A DNA stretch of 64,000 nt. Origin: Rugosibacter sp. (GTDB taxonomy: Bacteria > Pseudomonadota > Gammaproteobacteria > Burkholderiales > Rhodocyclaceae). Position 1 is the first letter of the stretch. Every line of letters starts with the position of its first letter. The translations under genes were made by a program, and so were the position numbers. The stretch is from NCBI GenBank assembly GCA_004322535.1, contig SCUZ01000083.1, positions 1 to 64,000 of the forward strand. Direction: 5' to 3'. Shown here one piece after another: positions 16,744-28,825 of this stretch. A model generated the notes under the pieces. The model searched no databases and was not told the DNA's origin. It worked only from the letters and a program-made list of their open reading frames with translations.

Positions 16744-16810
16744 ATCATCTACAGCTCGCTCTATTTCTTTGATCGCCCGCGTTCTGATTGTGTTAGGACT
16801 ACTTTTATAA

Positions 16811-17698
16811 CTACGCCTTGTTTAACGCTTCAAACCCTGAGATCACATCGAACAACTCTTCGTCGATGCTGCTCTGACGCAGGCGGTGGAAGCTGCCGTT
16901 GAGCGTCTCCAGCAACTCGTCGATATTCTTGTCGGCACGTTGCATCGCGGCCAGGCGGCTTGCGTTCTCGCTTGCGAGGGATTCGGCGCAGGCCCTGAAC
17001 AGCGAGACGAAAAGATATTCGCGGATCAGCGCGCGCAGAGTCGCGGTGGTATCGCCAATGACCTCGGGCGGATTCTTGGTCGGCCACGGTAACTCGGCCA
17101 GATCGCGGCGCCACTTATCGTCCAGCGGCAGCAGCCGCTGCGTGACGGGTTCGTAAGCTGCGCCGATGTTCGGGCGGTTGTAGAACAAATGAAGCTCGCC
17201 GAACTCACCATCATCGCGGTCTGCTTCGCTCTCGACCAGTATTTGTCCCACTAGCGGGGCAATGGCGGCGATGGAATTCGGCACCGTGAAGCTGCCGGCC
17301 AGTGGCAGGCCGGCATCTAACAGGCGCCCGTACACACGCTCGCCGACCGCCCAGACCTGAGGTGTGCCAGGCAGTGCGGCCAGCTTGGTTACCGCGAAAT
17401 CCGCCACCACGTCGTTGAAGCGGCCAACCAGTCCCTGATCGGAACCGAACACAATGGCACCCACGATGGCCACATCGGCGCGACCTTTGCGTGCGGGCAT
17501 CGCCGCAGCCGGCGCACTTTTACGGAAACAGATGCTCAGGCCCAGTTCCACTGTCCGATAGTAGTCGCCCAGAGCACGCACCGATAGCTCATACTGGCCG
17601 ATGCTGGATGCGGCCAGGGCCTTCATGGTGCGCACGACGGACTGAAGTTCTCCAGCGCTGTCGATCTTGCGGCGCAGGCTCGCCGTGGTATCGCTCAT
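16811..17698 (-). CDS. atpG: N-type F-ATPase gamma subunit
   Basis: A 295-residue gamma subunit, the rotor stalk that turns inside the alpha-beta ring. The two long coiled-coil helices are visible: residues 1-45 (SLRRKIDSAGELQSVVRTMK) and the C-terminal helix (NASRLAAMQRADKNIDELLE, then DEELFDVISGFEALN). The middle GSDQGLVGRFNDVV is the conserved Rossmann-like part. The last gene of the N-ATPase operon, as expected for the atpDCQRBEFAG order. Its ATG overlaps the stop of the hpf-like gene by one base (TAATG), so the two are translationally coupled. Confidence 0.9.
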   Translation of the reverse strand: MSDTTASLRRKIDSAGELQSVVRTMKALAASSIGQYELSVRALGDYYRTVELGLSICFRKSAPAAAMPARKGRADVAIVGAIVFGSDQGLVGRFNDVVADFAVTKLAALPGTPQVWAVGERVYGRLLDAGLPLAGSFTVPNSIAAIAPLVGQILVESEADRDDGEFGELHLFYNRPNIGAAYEPVTQRLLPLDDKWRRDLAELPWPTKNPPEVIGDTTATLRALIREYLFVSLFRACAESLASENASRLAAMQRADKNIDELLETLNGSFHRLRQSSIDEELFDVISGFEALNKA

Positions 17699-18063
17699 TA
17701 CTCGTCCGCGAGTGTCGATCCTAGTGGGGACAAATCGGCCGGATGCCGCATTTGATCGCGCAGCTTGCCGAGCGTGGTGTCGATCACCTTGGTCAATTTA
17801 TCCATGGCACCTGCGGTTGCCTCTCTCAGCGTCGACGAGTGATGCGTAACCGCAATCGGTGGATGGCCGCCAAGGCGGGCTTCCATCGTGCAGCGCTTGT
17901 CATTGGGCCCACTCTTGCCGCCGTTCTCGTCGGCGAGGTGGACCTCCACCCGCGTGATGTGTTCGCTTTGCCGGCTAAGGCAATCCTTCACGATGTCGCT
18001 GGCCCAGACGGAGAGCGCTTCGTGACCTTCGATGTTGTTGGCGGCATTGACTTGTATCTGCAT
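17698..18063 (-). CDS. HPF/RaiA-family ribosome-associated protein inside the ATPase operon
   Basis: A 121-residue protein of the ribosome-hibernation fold: MQIQVNAANNIEGHEALSVW, then HITRVEVHLADENGGKSGPN, KRCTMEARLGGHPPIAVTHH and a C-terminal helix (AMDKLTKVIDTTLGKLR). HPF and RaiA bind the small ribosomal subunit in resting cells; this short form lacks the dimerising tail of long HPF. It lies between atpA (58 bases upstream) and atpG (one-base TAATG overlap). The usual N-ATPase operon runs atpA straight into atpG, so this is an added gene. GGAG precedes its ATG. A link between ATP hydrolysis and ribosome resting is suggested by position only. Confidence 0.85.
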   Translation of the reverse strand: MQIQVNAANNIEGHEALSVWASDIVKDCLSRQSEHITRVEVHLADENGGKSGPNDKRCTMEARLGGHPPIAVTHHSSTLREATAGAMDKLTKVIDTTLGKLRDQMRHPADLSPLGSTLADE

Positions 18064-18121
18064 GGTGGTGCTCCTGTGGTGATGATGCGAGGTGCGGCGG
18101 TACGGTACCGGTTGGCGGCCG

Positions 18122-19711
18122 CTATTTCCCATCCGCGGGTTTGGGGTTGGGTTCGACTTCAGCTTGCGGTTTTGATTCCGGCTTGGGCTGGAAGGGGACA
18201 AGCGCCTCGCGGGCGATGTCTATGATGGCCTTGCGATCTTCATCGCTCAGCTTGTCGGCGCTGTCGAAGCGCGCGGCGACCTCGGTCGGAACTTTCGCGG
18301 CGGCCTCTTGCACAGCGTGCTCGGCAAGCTTCATTTTGTCGAGCGGCACGGTATCGAAAAGCTTTGCGATCAACGCCAGTAAAGCGGCGATCTGCGCGGG
18401 CACCGACACGGGGGCGAATTCCGGTTGCTGAAGGTAGGAGCGAATGCGCTTGCCGTGCTCCATGGTCTTCTTTGTGTCGTCATCGAGGCGAGCACCGAAG
18501 CGGGAAAAAGTTTCGAGTTCCTCGAACTGAGCGTAGGCGAGCTTGAGATCGCCTGCCACGGTGCGATAGACCGCGCGTTGCGCCTTGCCGCCGACCCGCG
18601 ATACGGATTTGGCGACATCGACCGCGGGCAGCACGCCCAGTTCGAACAGCGACGGCGAGAGATATATCTGCCCATCAGTAATCGAAATGAGATTGGTCGG
18701 AATGTAGGCCGAAATATTTTGCGCTTCAGTTTCGATGATGGGCAGGGCCGTGAGCGAACCGCCGCCGCGGTCCTTGGAAAGATGTGTTGCTCGCTCCAGC
18801 AGTCTCGAGTGGATGTAAAAAATGTCGCCGGGAAATGCCTCGCGGCCGGGTGGGCGGCGCAGCAGCAGTGAGAGTTCGCGATAGGCACGGGCGTGGTGGG
18901 TTAGGTCGTCATAGACGATCAGCACGTCGCGCCCTGCTTCCATGAAATGCTCAGCAATGCTGGTCGCAGCGTAGGGTGCAATATAGGTGAGACCGGGCGG
19001 ATCGTTGCCCTCGGTGACGACCACGACGGTGTAGTCCATCGCACCTTTTTCCTGCAGGCTGGCCACGACCTTGGCAACGGCGGAAGCGCGTTGGCCGATG
19101 GCGCAGTAGACACAAACGACATCGCGCCCGCGCTGGTTGAGGATGGTGTCGAGCGCGATGGCGGTCTTGCCGGTGCGGCGGTCACCAAGGATGAGTTCGC
19201 GCTGGCCATGCCCGATGGGAATCAGCGCGTCAATGACCTTGAGGCCAGTCTGCAGTGGCACGGTAACGGGGGCGCGGTCCATGATGGCGGCGGCCGGGCG
19301 TTCGATCGGCAAGCGTGCGCCCTCCGCTATCACCCCCTTGTCATCGAGCGGCCGGCCGAGCGGATTGATGACGCGGCCAAGCAGGGCGTCGCCCACCGCA
19401 ACATCCATTACCCGTCCCGTGCGTTCGACCGCATTGCCTGCTTGCAACTTCGCGTAGTCGCCAAGCAGCACGACGCCGATGTCATCCTCGTCCACATTGA
19501 AGGCGATGCCGAAAATGCCCCCGGGAAACTTGAGCAATTCCTCGAAGCCGACGTCGGGCAAGCCGGAAACGTGGGCAATGCCGGTGGTAACACTGGTGAT
19601 GGTGCCGACTTCGCGCAGAGTCAGTTGCGGCGCGAAGGCTTCGCGAACCTTGCCGATGTCGGCGAAGGTGCAGTCGAGGACGCTCTGCAAGGTCTCGGGC
19701 GCTGAATTCAT
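18122..19711 (-). CDS. atpA: N-type F-ATPase alpha subunit
   Basis: A 529-residue non-catalytic nucleotide-binding subunit of F1. Walker [10 protein letters not shown] is near residues 175-183, [18 protein letters not shown] is the Walker B/DELSD-type region, and [20 protein letters not shown] and the catalytic Arg-bearing [11 protein letters not shown] segment follow. The N-terminal helix that would contact a delta subunit is present. A Pro/Lys-rich tail of about 25 residues ([18 protein letters not shown]) is unusual. It overlaps atpF by four bases (ATGA). Confidence 0.93.
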   Translation of the reverse strand: MNSAPETLQSVLDCTFADIGKVREAFAPQLTLREVGTITSVTTGIAHVSGLPDVGFEELLKFPGGIFGIAFNVDEDDIGVVLLGDYAKLQAGNAVERTGRVMDVAVGDALLGRVINPLGRPLDDKGVIAEGARLPIERPAAAIMDRAPVTVPLQTGLKVIDALIPIGHGQRELILGDRRTGKTAIALDTILNQRGRDVVCVYCAIGQRASAVAKVVASLQEKGAMDYTVVVVTEGNDPPGLTYIAPYAATSIAEHFMEAGRDVLIVYDDLTHHARAYRELSLLLRRPPGREAFPGDIFYIHSRLLERATHLSKDRGGGSLTALPIIETEAQNISAYIPTNLISITDGQIYLSPSLFELGVLPAVDVAKSVSRVGGKAQRAVYRTVAGDLKLAYAQFEELETFSRFGARLDDDTKKTMEHGKRIRSYLQQPEFAPVSVPAQIAALLALIAKLFDTVPLDKMKLAEHAVQEAAAKVPTEVAARFDSADKLSDEDRKAIIDIAREALVPFQPKPESKPQAEVEPNPKPADGK

Positions 19712-20520
19712 TGCGGTCTGGTTGCGGGCTTGAGTTTGTTTTCAGGTTTTACTTCGGGCTTGTCCTTCTCTTTCAGCAGTTCGCCCACGCTCCGCTCCAG
19801 CGAGGCGAGGTATTCGTCGATGCTCCATGCGACTTTTTGTCCGTTCGCGCTGAGTTCGATGCCGCTGATGAGGTCGGGCGCGGTCTCGAAGCGAACCGGT
19901 ACGTTGGTCGAGAAATTGGCGTTGATCGCTTTTTGTATCGCCTTCTGTTGCGCTGCCGACAAATCGAAAGTGCTTCGCACCAGCGCCGGGTCAGAGACGG
20001 TCCTGAGCGCCTTGGCGAAAGATGTCTTCGCCTCGTCCGGCATCGACTGCAAACGCTCGATAAAGATATCGCCCATGCGCTCTTCGAGGCTGGCCCCGGC
20101 TAGATCGGTCAGCGTTTTTCTGGCGATGGCAAACACTTCGTCCTGGATTCGGCGACTAAGTGCCTTGCTCAGGTTGCGCGCATCACTGATCAGCATTTTC
20201 TGGCACTTGGCACTCAATGCATCGGCGGCCTTGCGCGCCTCGTCGAGCAGGTGCTGGCGTTCGGTTTTCGCCTCTTCGGTTGCCTTGCTCAGTAGCGCAG
20301 CTCGCTGCTGGTCGAATTCTTCGTTCTTCTGCTGGAACTCGTCGCGCTCTTTTTGCGCTTCGGCTTTTTTCGCGGCGGCGTCGGCGAGCTTCGCGGCGAT
20401 CCGCTTCTCGCGCGCGTCGATGGCGTGAAGAATCGGCTGGTAAAGAAAGCGCTTCATCAACCATACCAGGATGAGGAAGTTGAGCGCTTGCGCGCCGACG
20501 GTGAACCAGTCGATCAGCAT
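19708..20520 (-). CDS. atpF: N-type F-ATPase b subunit with delta-like C-terminus
   Basis: A 270-residue protein, much longer than the usual b subunit of about 156. Residues 8-27 are the single membrane anchor, 35-135 a long charged coiled coil (the stator stalk), and 176-245 resemble the end of a delta subunit: [18 protein letters not shown] and [20 protein letters not shown] match the delta pattern of a helix followed by a beta hairpin. No separate atpH is present in the operon, so this looks like a b-delta fusion, which would explain the missing gene. The tail is Pro/Lys rich ([18 protein letters not shown]), like that of AtpA. Confidence 0.88.
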   Translation of the reverse strand: MLIDWFTVGAQALNFLILVWLMKRFLYQPILHAIDAREKRIAAKLADAAAKKAEAQKERDEFQQKNEEFDQQRAALLSKATEEAKTERQHLLDEARKAADALSAKCQKMLISDARNLSKALSRRIQDEVFAIARKTLTDLAGASLEERMGDIFIERLQSMPDEAKTSFAKALRTVSDPALVRSTFDLSAAQQKAIQKAINANFSTNVPVRFETAPDLISGIELSANGQKVAWSIDEYLASLERSVGELLKEKDKPEVKPENKLKPATRPQ

Positions 20521-20523
20521 GGC

Positions 20524-20805
20524 TTACTTGCCCGCAGTCTGGGCGATGACATGATTCCAGAACGGGTTGGCGAAAATGAGGATCATCGAGACCACGAAGC
20601 AATAGATGGCGGTGGATTCAATCATCGCCAAGCCTACAAACAGCGTTCGAGTGATGGTGGCCGAAGCGTCGGGCTGCTGCGCCAGTGAGGCCAGCGCGGT
20701 GGCAACGGCTCGGCCTTCGCCGAGCGACGGCCCGATGACGCCGATGGCGATGGTGATGCCGGCGGTGAAAATCGATACCACCGCGATGATGGTCATGCTG
20801 TCCAT
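20524..20805 (-). CDS. atpE: N-type F-ATPase c subunit (rotor ring)
   Basis: A 93-residue hairpin of two membrane helices. The ion site is in view: Glu63-Ser64-Thr65 and Tyr68 in MIESTAIY on helix 2, and Glu30 in GPSLGEGRA on helix 1, exactly 33 residues before Glu63. Na+-ATP synthases have Gln at the helix-1 position; two carboxylates per subunit are the mark of N-type ATPases. The ESTxxY motif is shared with Na+-binding rings, but whether Na+ or H+ is carried cannot be decided from sequence. Only three bases separate it from atpF. Confidence 0.93.
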   Translation of the reverse strand: MDSMTIIAVVSIFTAGITIAIGVIGPSLGEGRAVATALASLAQQPDASATITRTLFVGLAMIESTAIYCFVVSMILIFANPFWNHVIAQTAGK

Positions 20806-20830
20806 GTTGTCTCCTTTGGTGAGGGTTGCT

Positions 20831-21526
20831 TCAAGACTTAGGTTCCGCTTTAGTTTTTGGCTTGCGAACGCGTATCGCGGCCGCGATGTAGACGGCGGCC
20901 AGAATGCTAAAAATGTAGGCCTGCACCATGCCGGTAAGCAGGCCGAGCAGGGTCATGAAAATCGGGAACACAAACGGCGTGATGGTGAGCAGGATGGCGA
21001 TGATCATCGACCCGCTCATCATGTTGCCGAACAGCCGTACTGCCAGCGCGAGAGTGCGCGAGATTTCGCTGATGATGTTGAACGGCAACATGATGACCGT
21101 CGGCTCGATGTAGGCCTTGAGGTAACCACCCAGGCCCTGATCCTCGATGCCGAACAGCGGTACCGCCACCAGCACGCACAGCGCGAGTGCCGCCGTGGTC
21201 GACAGTGAGCTGGTCGGCGGCTCGTAGCCGGGAATGACAGTACACAGCGCGGCTGCAGCGACGAAGAGGAACAGCGTACCGAGAAAGGGAAGAAATTTCC
21301 GCGCATGCGGCAAGCCGACATCTTCAATCTGTTTCTCGATGCCAGTAACGACGATTTCGAGGAAGTTCTGCCAGCGTGAACGTTTCAGCCCAGTGGAAAG
21401 CTTGCGCGTGATCAACAGCGAGCCGACCGTCAACAGCAGCATCAACCCCCAAGTGAACACAATCGTGCCATTAAGCTTGAGAAACCCGTGCTGCCAAAAA
21501 ATGATTTCGTCAGGACTAAGGCGCAT
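20831..21526 (-). CDS. atpB: N-type F-ATPase a subunit
   Basis: A 231-residue membrane subunit that forms the ion half-channels against the c ring. About five to six transmembrane segments. The essential Arg is in SRTLALAVRLFGNMMSG; the preceding IEPTVIMLPFNIISEI and the last helix GMVQAYIFSILAAVYI are standard. It overlaps atpR by 11 bases. Confidence 0.92.
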   Translation of the reverse strand: MRLSPDEIIFWQHGFLKLNGTIVFTWGLMLLLTVGSLLITRKLSTGLKRSRWQNFLEIVVTGIEKQIEDVGLPHARKFLPFLGTLFLFVAAAALCTVIPGYEPPTSSLSTTAALALCVLVAVPLFGIEDQGLGGYLKAYIEPTVIMLPFNIISEISRTLALAVRLFGNMMSGSMIIAILLTITPFVFPIFMTLLGLLTGMVQAYIFSILAAVYIAAAIRVRKPKTKAEPKS

Positions 21527-21803
21527 GACTCACCTCTTGCGCGCGGGTAATCCGCAAGGCGATGAAACGCGTGACGACAAAGCCGAGCAAACATGCCAAC
21601 AGTCGCTGCCAATCCGCGTGGCCAACAACATAAAAACCAGCTAGCGCCATGCTCATGCGTAACAGCAGGCTGCCGAGGAATAGCAGCGCCGGACGTTTGG
21701 ACGAGACGGCTTTTTGTATCGTCCACCACAGGCCTAAAAAAAAGAATGCACCAAGGGCCATGCCCACCAAACCGGCCAGCGTCAAAGCAGACGTTTCATT
21801 CAT
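21516..21803 (-). CDS. atpR: N-ATPase small membrane protein AtpR
   Basis: A 95-residue protein with three hydrophobic segments (residues 7-27, 40-60, 65-83). A charged Arg sits inside the second segment (LLLRMSMALAGFY). AtpR is found only in N-type operons between atpQ and atpB and may help build the c ring. ATG 21803 follows GGAGCG at good spacing; a longer start at 21824 lacks such a site. It overlaps atpQ by eight bases. Confidence 0.82.
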   Translation of the reverse strand: MNETSALTLAGLVGMALGAFFFLGLWWTIQKAVSSKRPALLFLGSLLLRMSMALAGFYVVGHADWQRLLACLLGFVVTRFIALRITRAQEVSHAP

Positions 21804-22126
21804 CGTCACGCTCCGGTTCGTCACGCATGGCCTTGTTTTCCTTGTCTACCCAGTGCCAGGCATTCAGGCAGCCGACGGCGAGACCTGCCATCAGCAAGGC
21901 CAGCGTCCATGAACGCTGGCCGGGATGGTGATTGTCGAGCCAGATACCGAACGCCGCACCTAGCAGCGTCGGCACGACGATCGACCAGCCGACCAGACCC
22001 ATCATGCCCAGACCGAACCACACGCCTGCCGCCGGGTTGCGACGCGCCTTGAGCTTGCGCGCAGCTTTGGCGCCCACCCGATCAGCGAACACCGACGTTT
22101 TTTTCCCGGTTTTTGCGGTCGGCTCG

Positions 22127-22134
<8 letters not shown>
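21796..22134 (-). CDS. atpQ: N-ATPase membrane protein AtpQ (AtpI-like)
   Basis: A 112-residue protein with a basic N-terminus (KAARKLKARRNP) and two transmembrane helices: GLGMMGLVGWSIVVPTLLGA and ALLMAGLAVGCLNAW, with a conserved GIWLDNHHPG turn. This is the AtpI/AtpQ pattern; AtpI assists assembly of the c ring in other F-ATPases. It overlaps the atpC end by eight bases. Confidence 0.82.
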
Positions 22135-25347
<3,213 letters not shown>

Positions 25348-25381
25348 GGCTATGAGAACTGAAATGTCCGCGTATTCGCCT

Positions 25382-26113
25382 TCATTCGATTTCTTTAAAC
25401 CGCGACTTGTGCTGATTCTGAAGTTCACCGCCTTCGTTTTCCCAACGCTCAATCGCTCGCTGTTTCATGGTCAGAGGATCGGACGTGCTTGTGTGGGGCA
25501 ATTGATCCCGAATTTCGTGTGAGGCTGCATTCCACAATGCGATGACTGCGACGTTTTTATGTCGCGGGTCGTAACAAAGTATGCTGACTGACGCCGTTCC
25601 CAGCGGGAAATGGGTGGCTCCAGCCAAGACCAATCCTATCCATCGTGCCGCCAGCACACCTCCGAATTGGCCATGGGAAAAAAGCGCGACGTTTCCCCTC
25701 AGGGTATTGAGGTGAACGATGAGACGATCAGCGCGTGTCGATACTTGCTCGGGCATTTCGCCTTGCGGACAACCGTCGCGAAAGATATTCCAGTCTGGAC
25801 GTTGCTTGTGAATGTCATCTGACTGACGTCCTTCGTAATCACCATAGTCCCATTCAGCGAGATCAGGTTCGATTTCGGCTTTTGCGCCCAGCCCGGACAA
25901 ATCACACGCTTGCCGCGCGCGTTGGCGCGGACTAGTCAAAACGTGGGCGAATGGGATATCCCGTAACTGGAGGGCCAGTGCCCGTGCTTCTTCCTCGCCG
26001 TGCTCAGTCAATGGAATGTCGGTACGACCGGTAAGCTGACCCGAGAGCGACCAATTAGTTTCCCAATGGCGTATGAGATAGAGACAAAGCGGTACGCTGG
26101 TTAGCTTGCTCAT
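25382..26113 (-). CDS. Histidine phosphatase family protein with RHW in the active-site motif
   Basis: A 243-residue phosphoglycerate-mutase-like protein. The catalytic His is in YLIRHWETNWSLSGQLTGRT, where nearly all relatives have RHG; here the codon is TGG instead of GGG. The rest of the site is intact: Arg in TSPRQRARQACDL, Glu in DLAEWDYGDYEG and the second His in ALFSHGQFGG. The last 50 residues are an unrelated charged tail. It acts on a phosphorylated metabolite, perhaps a sugar phosphate given the aldolase and trehalose genes near it. Its ATG overlaps the aldolase stop (ATGA). Confidence 0.82.
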   Translation of the reverse strand: MSKLTSVPLCLYLIRHWETNWSLSGQLTGRTDIPLTEHGEEEARALALQLRDIPFAHVLTSPRQRARQACDLSGLGAKAEIEPDLAEWDYGDYEGRQSDDIHKQRPDWNIFRDGCPQGEMPEQVSTRADRLIVHLNTLRGNVALFSHGQFGGVLAARWIGLVLAGATHFPLGTASVSILCYDPRHKNVAVIALWNAASHEIRDQLPHTSTSDPLTMKQRAIERWENEGGELQNQHKSRFKEIE

Positions 26114-27119
26114 GTCTTTTCCATCGCGGCAACGTATTCGCCCGCGCGCGCCGCACGGTTGCAGCGGGCTCGATGCAGCAGATATTTTTGGGCTGCATCC
26201 ACGTTGGAGTTTTGGCCGGACCAGATCTCCAGCGCCGATTGCTGGATGGCGCGGGAAAACGAAAACGTCAATGCCCAAGCCAATCGTGACTTGAAGCGAA
26301 AATTCATGGCATTCAAACGGGCCGAGGCCCGATCGCTCGGTTGGCCGCCTGACAGGAACGCAACACCGGGAACGGCGCGCAAAAGACACTTCACGATGGC
26401 ATCGGCCACCTCATCTATGATTTCATCCGTGGGACAGGTCAATCCCGGAAGCACCATGTTGGGCTTCAGGATCATGCCCTCAGCATCACCCGCTGTGCGT
26501 AAAGCTGCCTGAACACGTTTCGCAGGACTTCCTCCGTTACTTCACTGCAACGCTGCAAGGTGTGCTCCCCCTCCATCAGCACTTCCGGCTCGACGATGGG
26601 AACCAATCCGGCTTCCTGACACAATGCAGCGTAACGAGCCAGCGCCTGTGCGTTGGCCTCGATGCAAGCCCGGCTGGGAATATCGTCACCGATAGTAATC
26701 ATTGCGCGCCAATTGGCGAAACGGGCGCCCATCTGGAAGTATTCAGCCAGTCGCTCGCGCAATCCGTCCAGGCCCTCGGTGATTTTCTCTCCGGGATGAC
26801 CGGCCAGATCCTTTGCACCAGTGTCTACTTTGATACCGGCAATGATTCCCGCATCGCTGATGGCTTTCACAAATGATGTACCGTCTTTCTTTTGCTGGCG
26901 AATCTTCTCATCGTAGAGAATCACACCGCTGATGCACTCACCGAGACCAGGCGTGGTCACGATCAATTCCCGCCAAGTACACCTTGCCTTCTCGGTCTGG
27001 GGGATCCCCAAGCTGGCAAATCGCTTGTTGCAGGTCGGATTGCTTTCATCCATCGCCAGCAGGCCCTTGCCATCGGCGATCATGGCCCACGTAGTAGCGA
27101 TCAGGGTTTGGGCATCCAC
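26110..27119 (-). pseudogene. Class I fructose-bisphosphate aldolase, split by a frameshift
   Basis: Two overlapping frames make up one aldolase. Part 1 (26472-27119, 215 residues) has KGLLAMDESNPTCNKRF, AGIKVDTGAKDL and IVEPEVLMEGEH. Part 2 (26110-26475, 121 residues) starts MILKPNMVLPGL with the Schiff-base Lys and contains FLSGGQPSDRASARLNAM. The break is one missing base in CTGAGGGCATGATC, where relatives read Leu-Glu-Gly-Met-Ile. The stop of part 1 and the ATG of part 2 overlap as ATGA. It may be a true pseudogene, a sequencing error, or two polypeptides made by coupling; part 1 alone cannot be catalytic. Function in the family: cleavage or synthesis of fructose-1,6-bisphosphate. Confidence 0.82.
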
Positions 27120-27165
27120 GAATCCAGCCTCTTATTTCCGTGCAATGACTCAAAGCGATCATGTT

Positions 27166-27363
27166 TTAGGAGCATTTCAATTCGTTTTTAATATCACCAA
27201 GAGCCTGACGCATCGCCGCAAGGATCAACTTGTCCGAGAAAGGCTCTTCGATGTCGGGCACGTCACATTCAAATATCGAGCGGTACTTTTCGACCATCTG
27301 TTTCAGATCGGCCGTCAGTTGCTCGCGATGCGCTTCCAGCTCCAATAGTTCAATCTTTGCCAT
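27166..27363 (-). CDS. Small hypothetical protein ahead of the aldolase
   Basis: A 65-residue, mostly helical and acidic protein (LELEAHREQLTADLKQMVEK, then DVPDIEEPFSDKLILAAMRQ). No motif and no family recognised. It is the first gene of the long same-strand run aldolase-phosphatase-glucoamylase-ATPase and lies 46 bases before the aldolase. Confidence 0.6.
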   Translation of the reverse strand: MAKIELLELEAHREQLTADLKQMVEKYRSIFECDVPDIEEPFSDKLILAAMRQALGDIKNELKCS

Positions 27364-27501
27364 GGCATATAGTCTTCAGTGAGCGATATCAATGTCAAAT
27401 GACGATTTGGTATGGCAATGCAGTGTATTGCTTGTATACGCAGCATTTATGTCAGGTGAGCAGCCAGCCCGACGTTCTCTAATTCAGGTAACGTATCTAC
27501 C

Positions 27502-27867
27502 TCAAGCGGTCTCCAGCCACTCCAGTGCCTTCACGTCTTCGGAAAAAGGGAAGTGTTTTACTTCGGCCGACGTAAAGTGCTTGCCAAGCGATTCCCCTAT
27601 GCCGGTGATCGGACTATCCGTCACGACTGCCACACGTTCGACCAGTCTATGATGCTCGCGAACAAAATGCATGTGTGCGGAGAATCCCCCGAGGTTTTCC
27701 CATCCGGGAAATTCCTTCGAATGAATCAAAACGCCATGGAGCTTTGCGTGGTCTGAAAGATAGGCATTCACAGCAGCGCTAAGGCCGCCAAAGTCCTCTT
27801 TACTGAGAGGCGCCTCGGGTTTGAGCACCAAAATGCCTTCCGGCTTCATTATCGAGTAGGTGAGCAT
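27502..27867 (-). CDS. SpoIIAA-like (STAS superfamily) domain protein
   Basis: A 121-residue single domain. PEGILVLKPEAPLSKEDFGG, then KLHGVLIHSKEFPGWENLGG, VERVAVVTDSPIT and KHFPFSEDVKALEWLE fit the SpoIIAA-like fold, a small lipid- or protein-binding relative of STAS anti-anti-sigma factors. ATG 27867 (MLTYSIMKPEG) is preferred; the frame stays open to 28152 but the extra 95 residues do not look like a protein domain. Role unknown. Confidence 0.72.
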   Translation of the reverse strand: MLTYSIMKPEGILVLKPEAPLSKEDFGGLSAAVNAYLSDHAKLHGVLIHSKEFPGWENLGGFSAHMHFVREHHRLVERVAVVTDSPITGIGESLGKHFTSAEVKHFPFSEDVKALEWLETA

Positions 27868-28306
27868 GTGATCCACCACGAATGTGTTTGCCAGCGTAGG
27901 CGATTGCAGCTGATCATTCTGTACGACAGCGAACATAGCGTGTTCGCAGATGGTTGGGGATTCAGATGAGGACGCGTTCGTGACCCTGCCCAACCTCGAG
28001 GCCTGAAACTGGTTGGTTTCGACTGCCAACAACGTCAGCCATGGCATCTTTATCAGAGGGAAAGGGATCATCGGCGACTGGGCACTTTGCACCGAAAAAT
28101 CCGACGGACACTGGCGCAACATCTCGAACTCAAGGGCATAATCGTCATGCATATGTTTACTCAGGTCAGTAGGGTAAAGCGTGCCTTGGCGTAATTGCTA
28201 GAAAATTCGTTCCGGTTGGCCACGATTGACTGAGAGGTGCTCAACCTAACCGGCACAACTTGGAAAACACAAGCGAAGCGGCAGTTAGTCGGTTTATCAT
28301 TCACGA
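27868..28306. other. Gene-poor stretch between SpoIIAA-like and marR
   Basis: 439 bases without a convincing gene. The minus frame is open as far as 28152 in phase with the SpoIIAA-like gene, but its composition (PMIPFPLIKMPWLTLL and many polar repeats) does not resemble a family. Divergent promoters for the SpoIIAA-like gene and marR probably lie here; none could be fixed with confidence. Confidence 0.4.
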
Positions 28307-28825
28307 ATGGCTGAACAAACTACCAATGGCTCTGTACGCCCGAAACACCGTACGCAAAAAGTGCAAAGTGCTGAACAGGATGTGCTGGCCAAGTTCCGGG
28401 TGATATTTAAATCCATCAAAAAGCACTTCCATTGGGTAGAGCAGCAAACCGGCGTAAATGGTGCTCAACTGTGGGTTCTTGCGGTTATCGCAGAAACACC
28501 CGGCATCAAGGTAAAGGAGCTTGCCAAAGTGCTGTCCATTCACCAGTCGACTGCCAGTAACCTGATTGACCGACTCGTCAAACAAGGAATGATTCGCCGG
28601 GAAAGAAGCGAAGAAGATCAGCGGGTTGTGCATCTATTTGCGGAAGCCCGTGGAAAAAAACTGATAAAAGCAGCTCCCAAACCTCTGCGAGGTGTATTGC
28701 CAGATGCGTTGAATCATATGAGTGCCTCCGATTTGATACAACTGAATCTTCTTCTGGCCAAGCTGCTTGGAAAAATGAAAGTCCGCGACGATTCTGGCAA
28801 GTCAACGCCCCTTGCCAACATCTGA
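28307..28825 (+). CDS. MarR-family transcriptional regulator
   Basis: A 172-residue regulator. The winged helix-turn-helix spans about residues 45-120: GAQLWVLAVIAETPGIKVKE, then VLSIHQSTASNLIDRLVKQG and the wing RRERSEEDQRVVHL. A basic N-terminus (PKHRTQKVQSAEQ) of about 30 residues is extra. MarR proteins repress nearby genes and respond to small ligands. It is convergent with the ClC gene, with a 24-base overlap of the 3' ends, so its target may be upstream or elsewhere. Confidence 0.85.
   Translation: MAEQTTNGSVRPKHRTQKVQSAEQDVLAKFRVIFKSIKKHFHWVEQQTGVNGAQLWVLAVIAETPGIKVKELAKVLSIHQSTASNLIDRLVKQGMIRRERSEEDQRVVHLFAEARGKKLIKAAPKPLRGVLPDALNHMSASDLIQLNLLLAKLLGKMKVRDDSGKSTPLANI

Noticed and set aside
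18947..19705. 252-residue plus-strand ORF opposite atpA
   Set aside because: Antisense to an essential, highly conserved gene; open only because of GC bias.
27868..28152. N-terminal extension of the SpoIIAA-like gene
   Set aside because: In frame but with no domain-like pattern and no ribosome site; the 121-residue form fits the family length.
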